A DNA stretch of 61,419 nucleotides from Acidobacteriaceae bacterium (lineage in GTDB: Bacteria > Acidobacteriota > Terriglobia > Terriglobales > Acidobacteriaceae): contig JASHOC010000324.1 in assembly GCA_030041305.1 (NCBI GenBank), positions 1-61,419 on the forward strand. The letters are read 5' to 3'. Shown piece by piece: positions 44,182 to 52,651 of this stretch (its first letter is position 1; each line of letters begins with the position of its first letter). Both the position numbers and the translations under genes were made by a program. The notes under the pieces are model-generated. The model worked only from the letters and a program-made list of their open reading frames with translations, ran no database searches and had not been told where the DNA came from.

Positions 44182-44631
44182 GCTCCCCTTGAGCCCCCCC
44201 TTGAGCCCCCGTTGAGCCCATTGCCCGCGGCGTCAGCCTCGCGCCGCCCCCGCCCCGCGCCGGGCTTGCTCGGACTCCCTGCCCACCCGTAACTCATACA
44301 CACAATGTGCAATTCCCGCATTTTCCATTTGACTTCCCCGTCCTGCACGAAGCAAACTCATCGCACAGCTTTCCCCAGGTCACTCGAGGCTCCATGGGGC
44401 TCGATCCTCAGGCGTGGTTCTCTGGTCCGATCCTCGGGCTTTCTCTTGGGCCGATAGCACTTCTCCTTCTGCTCTGCGCCGAAGCCGGGAGCTCAAGTGG
44501 CGATTCCCCCCAAAGAATCGCCACCTTCAATTGAAATTGCAGGGCTACATGTGAAGGAGAAGTGCTCCCGGGCTGTGCCGGGTCGCACGAGCGGCATTAC
44601 ACGAGGAAATGGATGCGACAGGAGGAAATGG
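44182..44631. other. 450-bp gap with direct repeats and a hairpin element
   Basis: 44182-44222 has four TTGAGC units separated by C-rich 5-6-nt spacers right behind the AAA+ gene. 44455-44567 holds a 113-bp palindromic element related to the six-copy family. No gene in the gap is supported. Confidence 0.6.
44455..44567 (+). mobile_element. diverged relative of the 113-bp element
   Basis: Starts TAGCACTTCTCCTTC and ends GAAGGAGAAGTGCTC, with an inner hairpin GTGGCGATTC / GAATCGCCAC beginning 42 nt in, nearly where the six-copy family has its GTGGCGTTTT hairpin (offset 43), and the same total length of 113 bp. Terminal and loop sequences differ from that family, and a TA duplication is not seen at its right edge. 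It ends 64 nt before the alpha/beta hydrolase start. Confidence 0.6.
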
Positions 44632-45645
44632 ATGCGCTGGCTCATCACCAACCGGAACATTGAAGCCGAAGGTTTCGGAACCGACTTCGCGGACCTGACC
44701 TACTGGACGCTCAAAGCGCCCGATCTGCCCCTCACCGTGCTCGCCTCCTGGCAGCAACAGGACGTGGCGACTTTCCAGAGGATGCTGGTGCAGGCGGCCG
44801 ACCAGTTTCCCAGTCCGGTGGGCCTGCCCACTGCGCAGCAAAAACACGTGTGCCTGTTCATTCACGGATTCAACATCAAGTGGACCGACGCCATGAATAT
44901 GTATGGCAATGTCGCCTCGAAGCTCTTCGATGGACCGAACTCGCTGGGAGAACTGATTTCCTTCGATTGGCCGTCCAAGGGCAGCCTGTTCGGGTATCTT
45001 CCCGACCGCGCCGAAGCGCGCCAAACCGGCGACGACCTCACCGAAGTGCTCTCGTCGTTCTACGACTGGATGTTGGGCAAGCAGGTGCAAGCCGCCAACG
45101 ATCCCGCCAACGCCTGCAAGGCGAAGACCTCCATCATCGCCCACAGCATGGGCAATTATGCGCTCGAATACGCCATGAACGCGGTGTGGACGCGCAAGAA
45201 CCGCCCCCTGCTGGTGAGCTTGATGCAGGAGGTGCTGATGGTGGCCGGAGACGTGGACAACGACCTGTTCGGAGCCGGCGAAACCGTGACCGAAGGCAAC
45301 GGGGAAGGACTTGCCAATCTTTCCTATCGCATCACGGCGCTCTTCACGGGGCGCGACGATGTGCTGGGCGCCTCGGCGGGCCTCAAACATTTTGGCAAGC
45401 GCCGGCTGGGCCGCGCCGGTCTCGATCGCACCTATCCCCTTCCCGACAATGTGTGGGACATCGATTGCACCAAGATTCTCAGCCCGTCCGTGAACGGCAT
45501 CGACATTCACGGCGAGTACTTCGCGCCGTCTGAGATCCTTTGCTATGACCTGATGCGTAAGATTCTGGAGGGCCTGGACCGCAGTCTTCTCATTCAGAGC
45601 GAACTGGTTCCGGCGGCTCTGACGCGCGTGCAGCCCTCCACCTGA
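44632..45645 (+). CDS. alpha/beta hydrolase (DUF900-like)
   Basis: About 337 residues from ATG 44632, which has GGAGG 6 nt upstream. Alpha/beta hydrolase core: VCLFIHGFNIKWTDAMNMYG (oxyanion region), the nucleophile elbow IIAHSMGNYALEY with Ser near residue 172, and a later VAGDVDNDLF Asp. The IHGFN opening and the ISFDWPSKG motif fit the DUF900 group. Substrate unknown; no signal peptide, so cytoplasmic. The frame open upstream to 44497 crosses the hairpin element and is rejected. Confidence 0.83.
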   Translation: MRWLITNRNIEAEGFGTDFADLTYWTLKAPDLPLTVLASWQQQDVATFQRMLVQAADQFPSPVGLPTAQQKHVCLFIHGFNIKWTDAMNMYGNVASKLFDGPNSLGELISFDWPSKGSLFGYLPDRAEARQTGDDLTEVLSSFYDWMLGKQVQAANDPANACKAKTSIIAHSMGNYALEYAMNAVWTRKNRPLLVSLMQEVLMVAGDVDNDLFGAGETVTEGNGEGLANLSYRITALFTGRDDVLGASAGLKHFGKRRLGRAGLDRTYPLPDNVWDIDCTKILSPSVNGIDIHGEYFAPSEILCYDLMRKILEGLDRSLLIQSELVPAALTRVQPST

Positions 45646-45716
45646 GCCAACCTGCGGGCTTTGCTCTACACTCGACCCAAGGGCATTCTGCCCCTAAGGA
45701 CGCGCTCGATCAGACC

Positions 45717-47567
45717 ATGCCTTCGATGACCCAAATCTTCCCCCGGTGGAATCGCGCCGCTATGACCCTATCTGCTTTTTTGTTGCTTGCCATCACACCC
45801 TCGATCAAAGCGCAGAAGCTGCCGCTGGCTTCGCCTCCAGGGCAAACCCCGGCCCCGGCCTCTCTTGACGACCGGCGCAAGGCGCTCAACGACCTGTTTC
45901 ACGATTACTGGGAGGATTACCTCAAGCACCATCCCGAGTTTGCCTCCAGCATCGGCGACAAACGGTATAACGACCAGATTTTCGACTACTCGGTAGCCGC
46001 GGTCAACAACTGGCTGGCGCGCCAACAGGACTATCTCCTGAAACTGGCCGCCATTGATCCCACCGGTTTCACCGAGCAGGAGAAGCTCAGCCAGGACCTG
46101 CTGATGCGGACTTTCGAGGAAGACCAGGAAGCCGCGGACTTCAAGGAATGGGAAATGCCGGTCAACCAAATGGGCGGCGTCTACGCCACCTATCCGCAAC
46201 TGGCGCCGCAGCTCAGCTTCACCACCGTGAAGGACTATGACGACTGGATCGCGCGCCTGCATGCGATGCCCGAGGCGTTTGCGCAAGTGAGCGCCAATAT
46301 GTCCATCGGCATGGAGGACCGGCGCGTGCCGCCGAAGTTTTTGCTCGAGAAGACGCTGGCGCAGGTGGACGAATTGGCGAACCAGAAGCCCGAAGACTCG
46401 CCGCTCGCCATGCCGCTCAAAAAGTTTCCCGCGTCGATATCGGCCGCCGACGAGCAGCGCATTCGCACCGAGACGCTGGACGCGATCCAGAAAGAAGTGT
46501 TGCCGGCCTATCAGCGCTTCGCGCGATTCCTCCGCGTCACCTATGTGCCGGCCGGGCGAACCGACCCGGGACTTTCGGCGCTGCCCGATGGGGCCGATTA
46601 TTACCGTTTTTTGATCCGCCGCATCACCACCACCAATCTAACTCCGGAGCAAATTCACCAGATCGGCCTCAACGAAGTGAAAAAAGACGAGGCGGAAATG
46701 CTGGCGATTGCGCAAAAGCTGGGGTTCCAAGACCTGGCCAGCTTTCGCGCGAGCCTCAAAACCAATCCCAAACTGCACCCAGCCTCGGCGCAGGCGCTGC
46801 TCGACGCCTATCGGGGTTATCTGACGCCGATGGAAGCCAAGCTGCCGCAGCTTTTCGGAACTCTGCCCAAGGCGCCATTCGAGGTGCTGCCGGTCCCGGA
46901 TTACCTCGAGAAGACGGCGCCGCCGGCGTATTACGAGCCAGGCACGCCCGACGGCAGCCGGCCGGGCCGCTTGCGCATCGACACCTACAACGCCACGGAG
47001 CGCAATTTCTACGCGGTTGAGTCAATCGCCTATCACGAGGGATTGCCCGGGCACCATTTGCAAATCTCCATCGCACAGCAGCTTCAGGGCATTCCCGAGT
47101 TCCGCAAATACACCGGCTACACCGCCTACACCGAGGGTTGGGGCCTCTACGCCGAGCAATTAGGCAAGGACGTGGGTTTTTACCAGGATCCCTACTCCGA
47201 TTACGGGCGGCTCGAGTCCGACATCTGGCGCGCCATCCGCTTGGTGGTGGATACAGGCGTGCATTCCCAGCACTGGACCCGCGACCAGATGGTCCAGTAT
47301 TTCCACGACCACTCCAATGTCGACGAGACCAGCATCCAGGCCGAGGTCGATCGCTACATTGCCTGGCCGGGGCAGGCGCTGTCCTACAAGATCGGCCAAC
47401 TGGAAATTCTGGAACTGCGCGCCAAGGCGCAAAAGGCGCTTGGACCCAAATTCGACCCGCGCGCCTTTCACGATGAGGTGCTGGATTCAGGGGCCCTGCC
47501 GCTCGATGTGCTCGAATCCCGCGTCGACGCCTGGATCGCCGCCCAGCAAGCCTCCGCCACACACTGA
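45717..47567 (+). CDS. DUF885 family protein (putative zinc peptidase)
   Basis: 616 residues, exported (signal ~14-33, AAMTLSAFLLLAITPSIKAQ). Helical protein of the DUF885 family, with HEGLPGHHL (residues 440-448, an HExxxGHH metal motif) and C-terminal WPGQALSYKIGQLEILELR, both strongly conserved there. Some DUF885 members are reported as carboxypeptidase-like metalloproteins; the activity here is inferred. Single gene, not in an operon. Confidence 0.88.
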   Translation: MPSMTQIFPRWNRAAMTLSAFLLLAITPSIKAQKLPLASPPGQTPAPASLDDRRKALNDLFHDYWEDYLKHHPEFASSIGDKRYNDQIFDYSVAAVNNWLARQQDYLLKLAAIDPTGFTEQEKLSQDLLMRTFEEDQEAADFKEWEMPVNQMGGVYATYPQLAPQLSFTTVKDYDDWIARLHAMPEAFAQVSANMSIGMEDRRVPPKFLLEKTLAQVDELANQKPEDSPLAMPLKKFPASISAADEQRIRTETLDAIQKEVLPAYQRFARFLRVTYVPAGRTDPGLSALPDGADYYRFLIRRITTTNLTPEQIHQIGLNEVKKDEAEMLAIAQKLGFQDLASFRASLKTNPKLHPASAQALLDAYRGYLTPMEAKLPQLFGTLPKAPFEVLPVPDYLEKTAPPAYYEPGTPDGSRPGRLRIDTYNATERNFYAVESIAYHEGLPGHHLQISIAQQLQGIPEFRKYTGYTAYTEGWGLYAEQLGKDVGFYQDPYSDYGRLESDIWRAIRLVVDTGVHSQHWTRDQMVQYFHDHSNVDETSIQAEVDRYIAWPGQALSYKIGQLEILELRAKAQKALGPKFDPRAFHDEVLDSGALPLDVLESRVDAWIAAQQASATH

Positions 47568-47969
47568 TAAATTGACTGTCGGCTTCGCCGCGCCCCGTTG
47601 CGATCGACAATCGCACGAGGATTCTCGTCCAGGCGGTTGCGTTTTTGCTGACAAAACCCGGAAATATGTGGTCTTCCCGGAGGCAAGGCACGAAAATAGC
47701 CCAAGGTTGACCCTGACCCTGAGTGCAACGAAGGGGAAGGTGAGAACCCCGGGGCAGCGTCCACCAGAAGTTTCCGCACCCCGTACGGGTGCAACGAGCG
47801 CATCGCTTGGCGCGAATTTCTGTTCATGCGATTGCCCTGAAGCGTGATGTCGCAATGACCAAACTGTCGCCTGCCTGTTATTCTTTTCCACGTCCCGCTC
47901 CCACACCTTCTGGCGGATGGTGGCATTTCAACTGCTGCCGCTCATTGTGCGGCGTCTGGAGGCATTTTG
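47568..47969. other. 402-bp gap
   Basis: Between the DUF885 gene and the next gene. No gene or clear repeat recognised. TGGAGG at ~47957 is the ribosome site of the downstream gene. Confidence 0.4.
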
Positions 47970-49142
47970 ATGAAGCGTTTCTTCTCCTTGGCTCTCTTTC
48001 TGAGCGCCTTTACGGGCGGCCTTTACGCGCAGGCCGTCAGCGCCACGGTTTGCGATGTTTTGAAGAACCCCAAATCTTTCGATGGCAAAATGGTCAGCAT
48101 CAAGGGCACGGTGGTGGCCGGCTTCGACGAGTTCGTGGTCGCTGGCGGCGACTGCGGTCAGGATGTGAACGCCATCTGGCTGTCGTATCCCCAAGGCGCG
48201 AAAGCCAGGTCTGGCCCGCTCGCCATGCTGCAGGTTGAGCCGGCGCATAACTTTGCCGGCCCTGCCGCGGCCGGGACGCCGGCGCCGGTAACCCTCCAAA
48301 AAGACAAGGAATTCAAGAAATTCGATTCGCTGCTCTCGCAATACCACTCCAAGGAAACGGGTCTGTGCCCGGGATGCCCGCGCTATCACGTGCAGGCGAC
48401 GCTCGTGGGCCGGCTCGACGGCGTGGCCAACGCCGGGCTCACCCGCAACCCAGCGGGCAAGATCGTCGGCCTGGGTGGCTTTGGCAATATGAACATTTAT
48501 CCAGCGCGGCTGGTGATTCAGTCGGTTGCCGATGTAACGCCCCAAGACGTGGATTACTCGAAAAGCGACGCGATTGTCGAAAAGGGGGAAAACGGCCAAT
48601 CGGGTCGGGAAGCCAACCAGGGCCCGAACGGGCTCGAGAATAGCGATCCTCTATCTGCCGCTCAGAAAGCGGTCGCCCGTCTTCAGCCCAGCCAGGTGAC
48701 CACGCAGATTCAGAGCGTGCTCGCGGAGTTCCCCAAGCCGAAGCAGCAAAACGGCGTCACCGTCGGCTACGGCGAGATGAACGAGGCCTCGGCCGGCAGC
48801 GCGCCCACCGCCCAGGACACGCCCGATGGCGTGGTTTACGCGTGCACTTTGAACCGCGACCGGCTTGGCGAGGCGCTGAGCTTGGCTCTGGTGCATCTTG
48901 GCCAGCATATCTCCGATCTCCGCTCTGCGCCCGCTGGCGGCGGAAACCCTCCGCCCTACGTCATGGAGAACAACGCGTGGGTGGTCTCCAGTTCCATCGC
49001 CGTCGCCGAAGGCGTTCACTATCTCACCATGCCCGGCGGCTATCTGCTGTGGAATCCCGCCTGGACCGATGCGGACCGCAGCGACAACATGAAGTCGGCG
49101 TTGGATAGCTTTCTGACTCAGGAAGTACATTTGAGCCAATAA
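47970..49142 (+). CDS. secreted two-domain protein, unknown function
   Basis: About 390 residues from ATG 47970 (TGGAGG upstream). Signal peptide MKRFFSLALFLSAFTGGLYA. Residues ~25-190: an OB-like beta domain (VCDVLKNPKSFDGKMVSIKGTVVAGFDEF) with a Cys pair in GLCPGCPRYH. A charged linker (~205-235) is followed by a C-terminal domain (~240-390) with GVTVGYGEMNEAS and HYLTMPGGYLLWNP. No family recognised; periplasmic or secreted. Confidence 0.7.
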   Translation: MKRFFSLALFLSAFTGGLYAQAVSATVCDVLKNPKSFDGKMVSIKGTVVAGFDEFVVAGGDCGQDVNAIWLSYPQGAKARSGPLAMLQVEPAHNFAGPAAAGTPAPVTLQKDKEFKKFDSLLSQYHSKETGLCPGCPRYHVQATLVGRLDGVANAGLTRNPAGKIVGLGGFGNMNIYPARLVIQSVADVTPQDVDYSKSDAIVEKGENGQSGREANQGPNGLENSDPLSAAQKAVARLQPSQVTTQIQSVLAEFPKPKQQNGVTVGYGEMNEASAGSAPTAQDTPDGVVYACTLNRDRLGEALSLALVHLGQHISDLRSAPAGGGNPPPYVMENNAWVVSSSIAVAEGVHYLTMPGGYLLWNPAWTDADRSDNMKSALDSFLTQEVHLSQ

Positions 49143-49314
49143 ACGTTCTCCGCCCCCGTCTCATCTTGTCAGTCGGAGATTTTCCACCGGGACGAAGGTC
49201 TTGCTGCGCAGCGCGGGCTTTTGTGGCCCTCACTTCCGTCGCCGGCAGGCGCGTGGGGTGACACGCGTATTCTGAAAACAGCACTACGAATTCTTCTTCG
49301 GAATAGGAAACAAG

Positions 49315-50169
49315 ATGGCGGAAATAGCCGTTGAGGCCAATGCAACATCCGCGCAGTTGCCCCACGTGCGCGTTGCGGTTTTAGGCGCGGGCAAGATGGG
49401 TGGCATCCTGCTCCAGGCCTTTCTTAAGCAAAACCTCTTCGCCCCCGGCCAGATTCACGCCACGGTGGCCCACGAGGAGCGGGCCCTGGCGCTCAGCACG
49501 CAGTGGGGCGTCGACGTAACCACCAACAACCTGGAAGCGGCCCGTCAGTCGGACCTGATTCTCATTGGCGTCAAGCCCTTTCAGGTTCCGGATCTGGTCG
49601 CGGAAATCAAGCCGGCCCTTACGCCCAGCAAAACCCTGGTCTCTTTTGCGGCCTCCGTGAAGACCCGCGCTATCGAGGAAGCGGCTGGCCTGGAGATTGC
49701 CGTGATCCGCGCCATGCCCAATACGCCGTCGGCGCTCGGAGCGGGCGTGGCCGGCCTGTGCCGCGGGCGCTTTGTTTCCGATGCGCATATGGAGCTTGCC
49801 TCGCGCCTCTTTGAAACCGTGGGCCGCGCGGTGGTGGTCGATGAGAAGCACATGGACGCCGTCACCGGCCTTTCGGCGTCCGGCCCGGCCTATCTCTACA
49901 TCATCATCGAAGCCTTGGCCGAGGCGGGCGTGAAGGTGGGTTTACCTCGCGACGTCGCCACCCAGTTGGCGGCCCAGACCGCTTATGGCTCCGCCAAAAT
50001 GGTGCTTGAAACCGGCTACCATCCGGCGTTGCTCAAAGATGCGGTGACCACCCCTGCCGGATGCACCATCGACGGCATCCTGGAACTCGAGGAAGGCGGC
50101 TTGCGCGTGACCCTCATCAAAGCGGTCATGCGCGCGACGGAACGGGCCCGCCAACTGGCCGCAGGATGA
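49315..50169 (+). CDS. proC: pyrroline-5-carboxylate reductase
   Basis: Last step of proline synthesis, NAD(P)H-dependent. 284 residues. VAVLGAGKMGGILLQAFL dinucleotide site, IRAMPNTPSALGAGVAGL, SGPAYLYIIIEALAEAGVKVGL, and TTPAGCTIDGILELEEGG at the C-terminus. Single gene. Confidence 0.96.
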   Translation: MAEIAVEANATSAQLPHVRVAVLGAGKMGGILLQAFLKQNLFAPGQIHATVAHEERALALSTQWGVDVTTNNLEAARQSDLILIGVKPFQVPDLVAEIKPALTPSKTLVSFAASVKTRAIEEAAGLEIAVIRAMPNTPSALGAGVAGLCRGRFVSDAHMELASRLFETVGRAVVVDEKHMDAVTGLSASGPAYLYIIIEALAEAGVKVGLPRDVATQLAAQTAYGSAKMVLETGYHPALLKDAVTTPAGCTIDGILELEEGGLRVTLIKAVMRATERARQLAAG

Positions 50170-50182
50170 AGAACCCGGGCGA

Positions 50183-50260
50183 GTGGTCAGTGTTCGGTTG
50201 CCGGTTGTTGGCTCGCGGGTGAAAACTCTGAACTGAGAACTGTCCACTGAGAACTCCGAA
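50183..50260. repeat. heptanucleotide tract
   Basis: GTGGTCA, GTGTTCG, GTTGCCG, GTTGTTG, then AACTCTG, AACTGAG, AACTGTC(C), ACTGAG(A), AACTCCG. Begins 13 nt after the proC stop. Words GTGGTCA and GTTGCCG also occur in the tract at 4498. Confidence 0.6.
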
Positions 50261-50349
50261 GGTGCTCTACGCAGCGCGCTGCACATACAACAGCTTTTGC
50301 TGTAACTCTCTCCGCCGAGGAGCGGGGCCGGCGGCTGACCACGCTTTCC

Positions 50350-51396
50350 GTGCGGCGGCCCGATTGGTTGCCGGCTTACATTCCTGAGTTGCAGGGGCTG
50401 CGCGGCGTCGCGGTGCTGGCGGTGGTTTTTTACCATTGCGGGCCGCGCCTGGTGGGCACATGGGTCCACTCGGCCTCGCTGTGGGGATGGGCCGGGGTCA
50501 ATCTCTTTTTCGTCCTCTCCGGCTTTCTGATCACTTCGATCCTGCTCGAATCGCGTTCCAAGCCGCATTATTTTCGCAACTTCTATGCGCGGCGCGCGCT
50601 CCGCATCTGGCCTGTCTACGTGCTGTTGCTGGTGGTCGTCTACCTTGAGGCGCCGTGGTTCATCGGGCCGGGCATCGCCGTTGCGGTAAAGACTGCTCCC
50701 TGGCTGGCTTACATCTTCTTTGTCCAGAACCTGTTTCATCTGGCGCTGCCGCCGTCCGTAAGCCCCACCTGGTCGCTGGCCATCGAAGAGCAGTATTACT
50801 TTCTCTGGGCTCCGCTGGTGCGCCTGCTCAAACGGCCGTGGACCATGGCGGTTGTGTTGGCTGCGGCGCTGGTTGCCTCGCCCCTCCTGCGGTTCTGCAA
50901 CTTTGCCTGGATGACGCCGACTAACACGCTGATTCATCTCGACGGTGTTGCCTGGGGCAGCCTGCTCGCGCTCGGGCTGCACACCCTGCGGCTCAGCCGG
51001 CGCACCTGGGTCCTTCTGGGCCTCGGTGGCCTGGTCACCGGCATTTGGGCGGCCGCCACCATCGCCGGCGGCACCGCGTTTCTCGATTCCGCCTTGGGCG
51101 TGGCCTTCGCCGGAGCGGTGCTGGCCTCCATTGCCTCAACAGGGGCGCGTAACCCGCTGAACGCCGTGCTGCGGCGCGGACCGCTGGCCTATTATGGCCG
51201 CATCAGCTACGGGCTCTACATGACCCACATCTCGGTCTTCATCTTTTTCGGCTGGTTCGACCTGCGCATGAATATCTATGGCGCGCGGGGTAATCTGGCC
51301 ATTATCGCTTTCCGCCTCGCGATGACCACCGTGGTCGCCACAGCCCTGTGGTATGGCTTTGAGTCGCAGATTCTGAAGTTGAAGCGGTATTTCTAG
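50350..51396 (+). CDS. acyltransferase-3 family membrane protein
   Basis: 348 residues, about ten hydrophobic segments; LQGLRGVAVLAVVFYHCGPRL carries the conserved His, and RNFYARRALRIWPVYVLLLV the loop Arg. GTG start without a clear ribosome site, so the start is uncertain. Likely O-acetylates an envelope or polysaccharide sugar. Second member of this family in the window (also 28696). Confidence 0.86.
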   Translation: MRRPDWLPAYIPELQGLRGVAVLAVVFYHCGPRLVGTWVHSASLWGWAGVNLFFVLSGFLITSILLESRSKPHYFRNFYARRALRIWPVYVLLLVVVYLEAPWFIGPGIAVAVKTAPWLAYIFFVQNLFHLALPPSVSPTWSLAIEEQYYFLWAPLVRLLKRPWTMAVVLAAALVASPLLRFCNFAWMTPTNTLIHLDGVAWGSLLALGLHTLRLSRRTWVLLGLGGLVTGIWAAATIAGGTAFLDSALGVAFAGAVLASIASTGARNPLNAVLRRGPLAYYGRISYGLYMTHISVFIFFGWFDLRMNIYGARGNLAIIAFRLAMTTVVATALWYGFESQILKLKRYF

Positions 51397-51452
51397 CGTC
51401 TTGGGGGGCGACAGGCGGGTCGTTGCGCCGCGGCGTGCGACAATCCAGAGCG

Positions 51453-51971
51453 ATGGCCAATGTGCGCAAACCGGTGATTGTGCGCAAGTTCTCGCGGGAC
51501 TGGTTCGCCGGGTACGTGGACGTCGGCTTCGGCCAAAACCCCGCCGAGCTCGAACTCCTCGACCTCACCGGCAAGATCCTGCGCATCGGGTGGGATCAGG
51601 TCAAGTGGGTTTGCTACGTCCGTTCCCACGCCATCGATCCAGCCAACCCGGAGCGGCTCCTCCACAAGCGTTTTTCCACGCGGCCGCGCACCGCCGGAGT
51701 GTGGCTGCGCATGACCCTTGCCGACGGAGACGAGCTGGAGGGCCTCGCGGCCAACGATCTTACCTTGGTTTCCGGCCCCGGCTTGCTTCTGACGCCGCCG
51801 GATACGCGATCGAATACGCAACGCATCTATGTGCCGCGGCAGGCCATTCAAAAGCTGGAGCTGGTGAGCCTCATCGGCGTCTCCGGACCTCGGCGGGCTG
51901 CTGCCGTCAGCCGCGTCAGCCCGCAGGAAGAGCTCTTTCCGTCCGAAGCAGAGGGCAACGAGGCTCCGTGA
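51453..51971 (+). CDS. conserved hypothetical protein
   Basis: About 172 residues from ATG 51453 (MANVRKPVIVRKFSRDWFAGY). Two beta-rich halves: ELELLDLTGKILRIGWDQVKWVCYV and WLRMTLADGDELEGLAAND, each with a strand-turn-strand order like small PilZ- or Sm-like barrels, but no family motif is certain. No signal peptide; cytoplasmic. Its stop is 5 nt before the repeat element at 51977. Confidence 0.65.
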   Translation: MANVRKPVIVRKFSRDWFAGYVDVGFGQNPAELELLDLTGKILRIGWDQVKWVCYVRSHAIDPANPERLLHKRFSTRPRTAGVWLRMTLADGDELEGLAANDLTLVSGPGLLLTPPDTRSNTQRIYVPRQAIQKLELVSLIGVSGPRRAAAVSRVSPQEELFPSEAEGNEAP

Positions 51972-52102
51972 GGCTTTAGAGCCTGTTATGAACTTTGGGG
52001 CGGGCAACGACGGGAGCCAATTTTTCCCTAGTTCTAGGAGCGAGGAGAGACGCATACCGGGGCCCCCGCGGACGTGTTTTTCGTCCGTGGGGTGAAATAC
52101 CG

Positions 52103-52144
52103 GGTGTCGGGTGTCGGGTGTCGGGTGTCGAGTGTCGGGTGTCT
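52103..52144. repeat. heptanucleotide tract inside element copy 2
   Basis: GGTGTCG four times, AGTGTCG, GGTGTCT. The other copy of the element (27366) has only GGTGTCT here, so the tract has grown in this copy. Confidence 0.75.
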
Positions 52145-52204
52145 GCTAGCGACGAGCGACAACGAAATCGGAAAAATTGGCCCCGTCCCGAAGGGTTGCG
52201 GCGA

Positions 52205-52333
52205 AAATCCCGGGGTCCCCAGCGACGGCCTTTGGTCGCTGGGGTGGAAATCCCGGGGTCCCCAGCGACGGCGTTTGGTCGCTGGGGTGGAAATCCCGGG
52301 GTCCCCAGCGACGGCCTTTGGTCGCTGGGGTGG
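52205..52333 (+). repeat. three 43-bp hairpin units in tandem
   Basis: AAATCCCGGGGTCCCCAGCG begins each unit; each contains an inverted repeat around a GGCC(G)TTTG loop. One unit only is present in the copy at 27366, so the array was made by tandem duplication. Confidence 0.8.
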
Positions 52334-52651
52334 AAATCCGGCCATACTTCGTTCTCGCCCTTGACGGTGGACCCGCCACAGCCTGCGGGCTCGGCCTCAT
52401 CTCCACCCCACGGACAAAGACCCATCCGTGGGGACCCCGGTTCTGGCCGGATTTTCGCTCGCAACGCTGTCTGCCCCAAAGTTCATAACAGGCTCTAAGC
52501 GCCCGAGACTCGATTTTGGGCTCGGAGAGTGCCTCGGTTTTGCGCTAACTGAGTTCAGGTGGGGCCGCAGTGAGGTTCGGCGATTGTCGGTCGATGCCGA
52601 GACGGTTTTTGATCTGCATGACGAGCAGCCACCTATACTTTCCGTAAGCCA

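Larger units (their letters stand above)
51977..52497 (+). mobile_element. GAGCCTGTTA-ended element, copy 2 (521 bp with TA flanks)
   Basis: Left end TA-GAGCCTGTTATGAACTTT and right end AAAGTTCATAACAGGCTC-TA are perfect inverted repeats of ~23 bp. Inside: a heptamer tract (52103-52144), three 43-bp tandem units (52205-52247, 52248-52290, 52291-52333) each with a CCCCAGCGAC / GTCGCTGGGG hairpin, and two more hairpins of a different stem sequence (about 52064-52092 and 52406-52433). ORFs across it are artefacts. No transposase. The longer relative of the 27366 copy. Confidence 0.87.
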
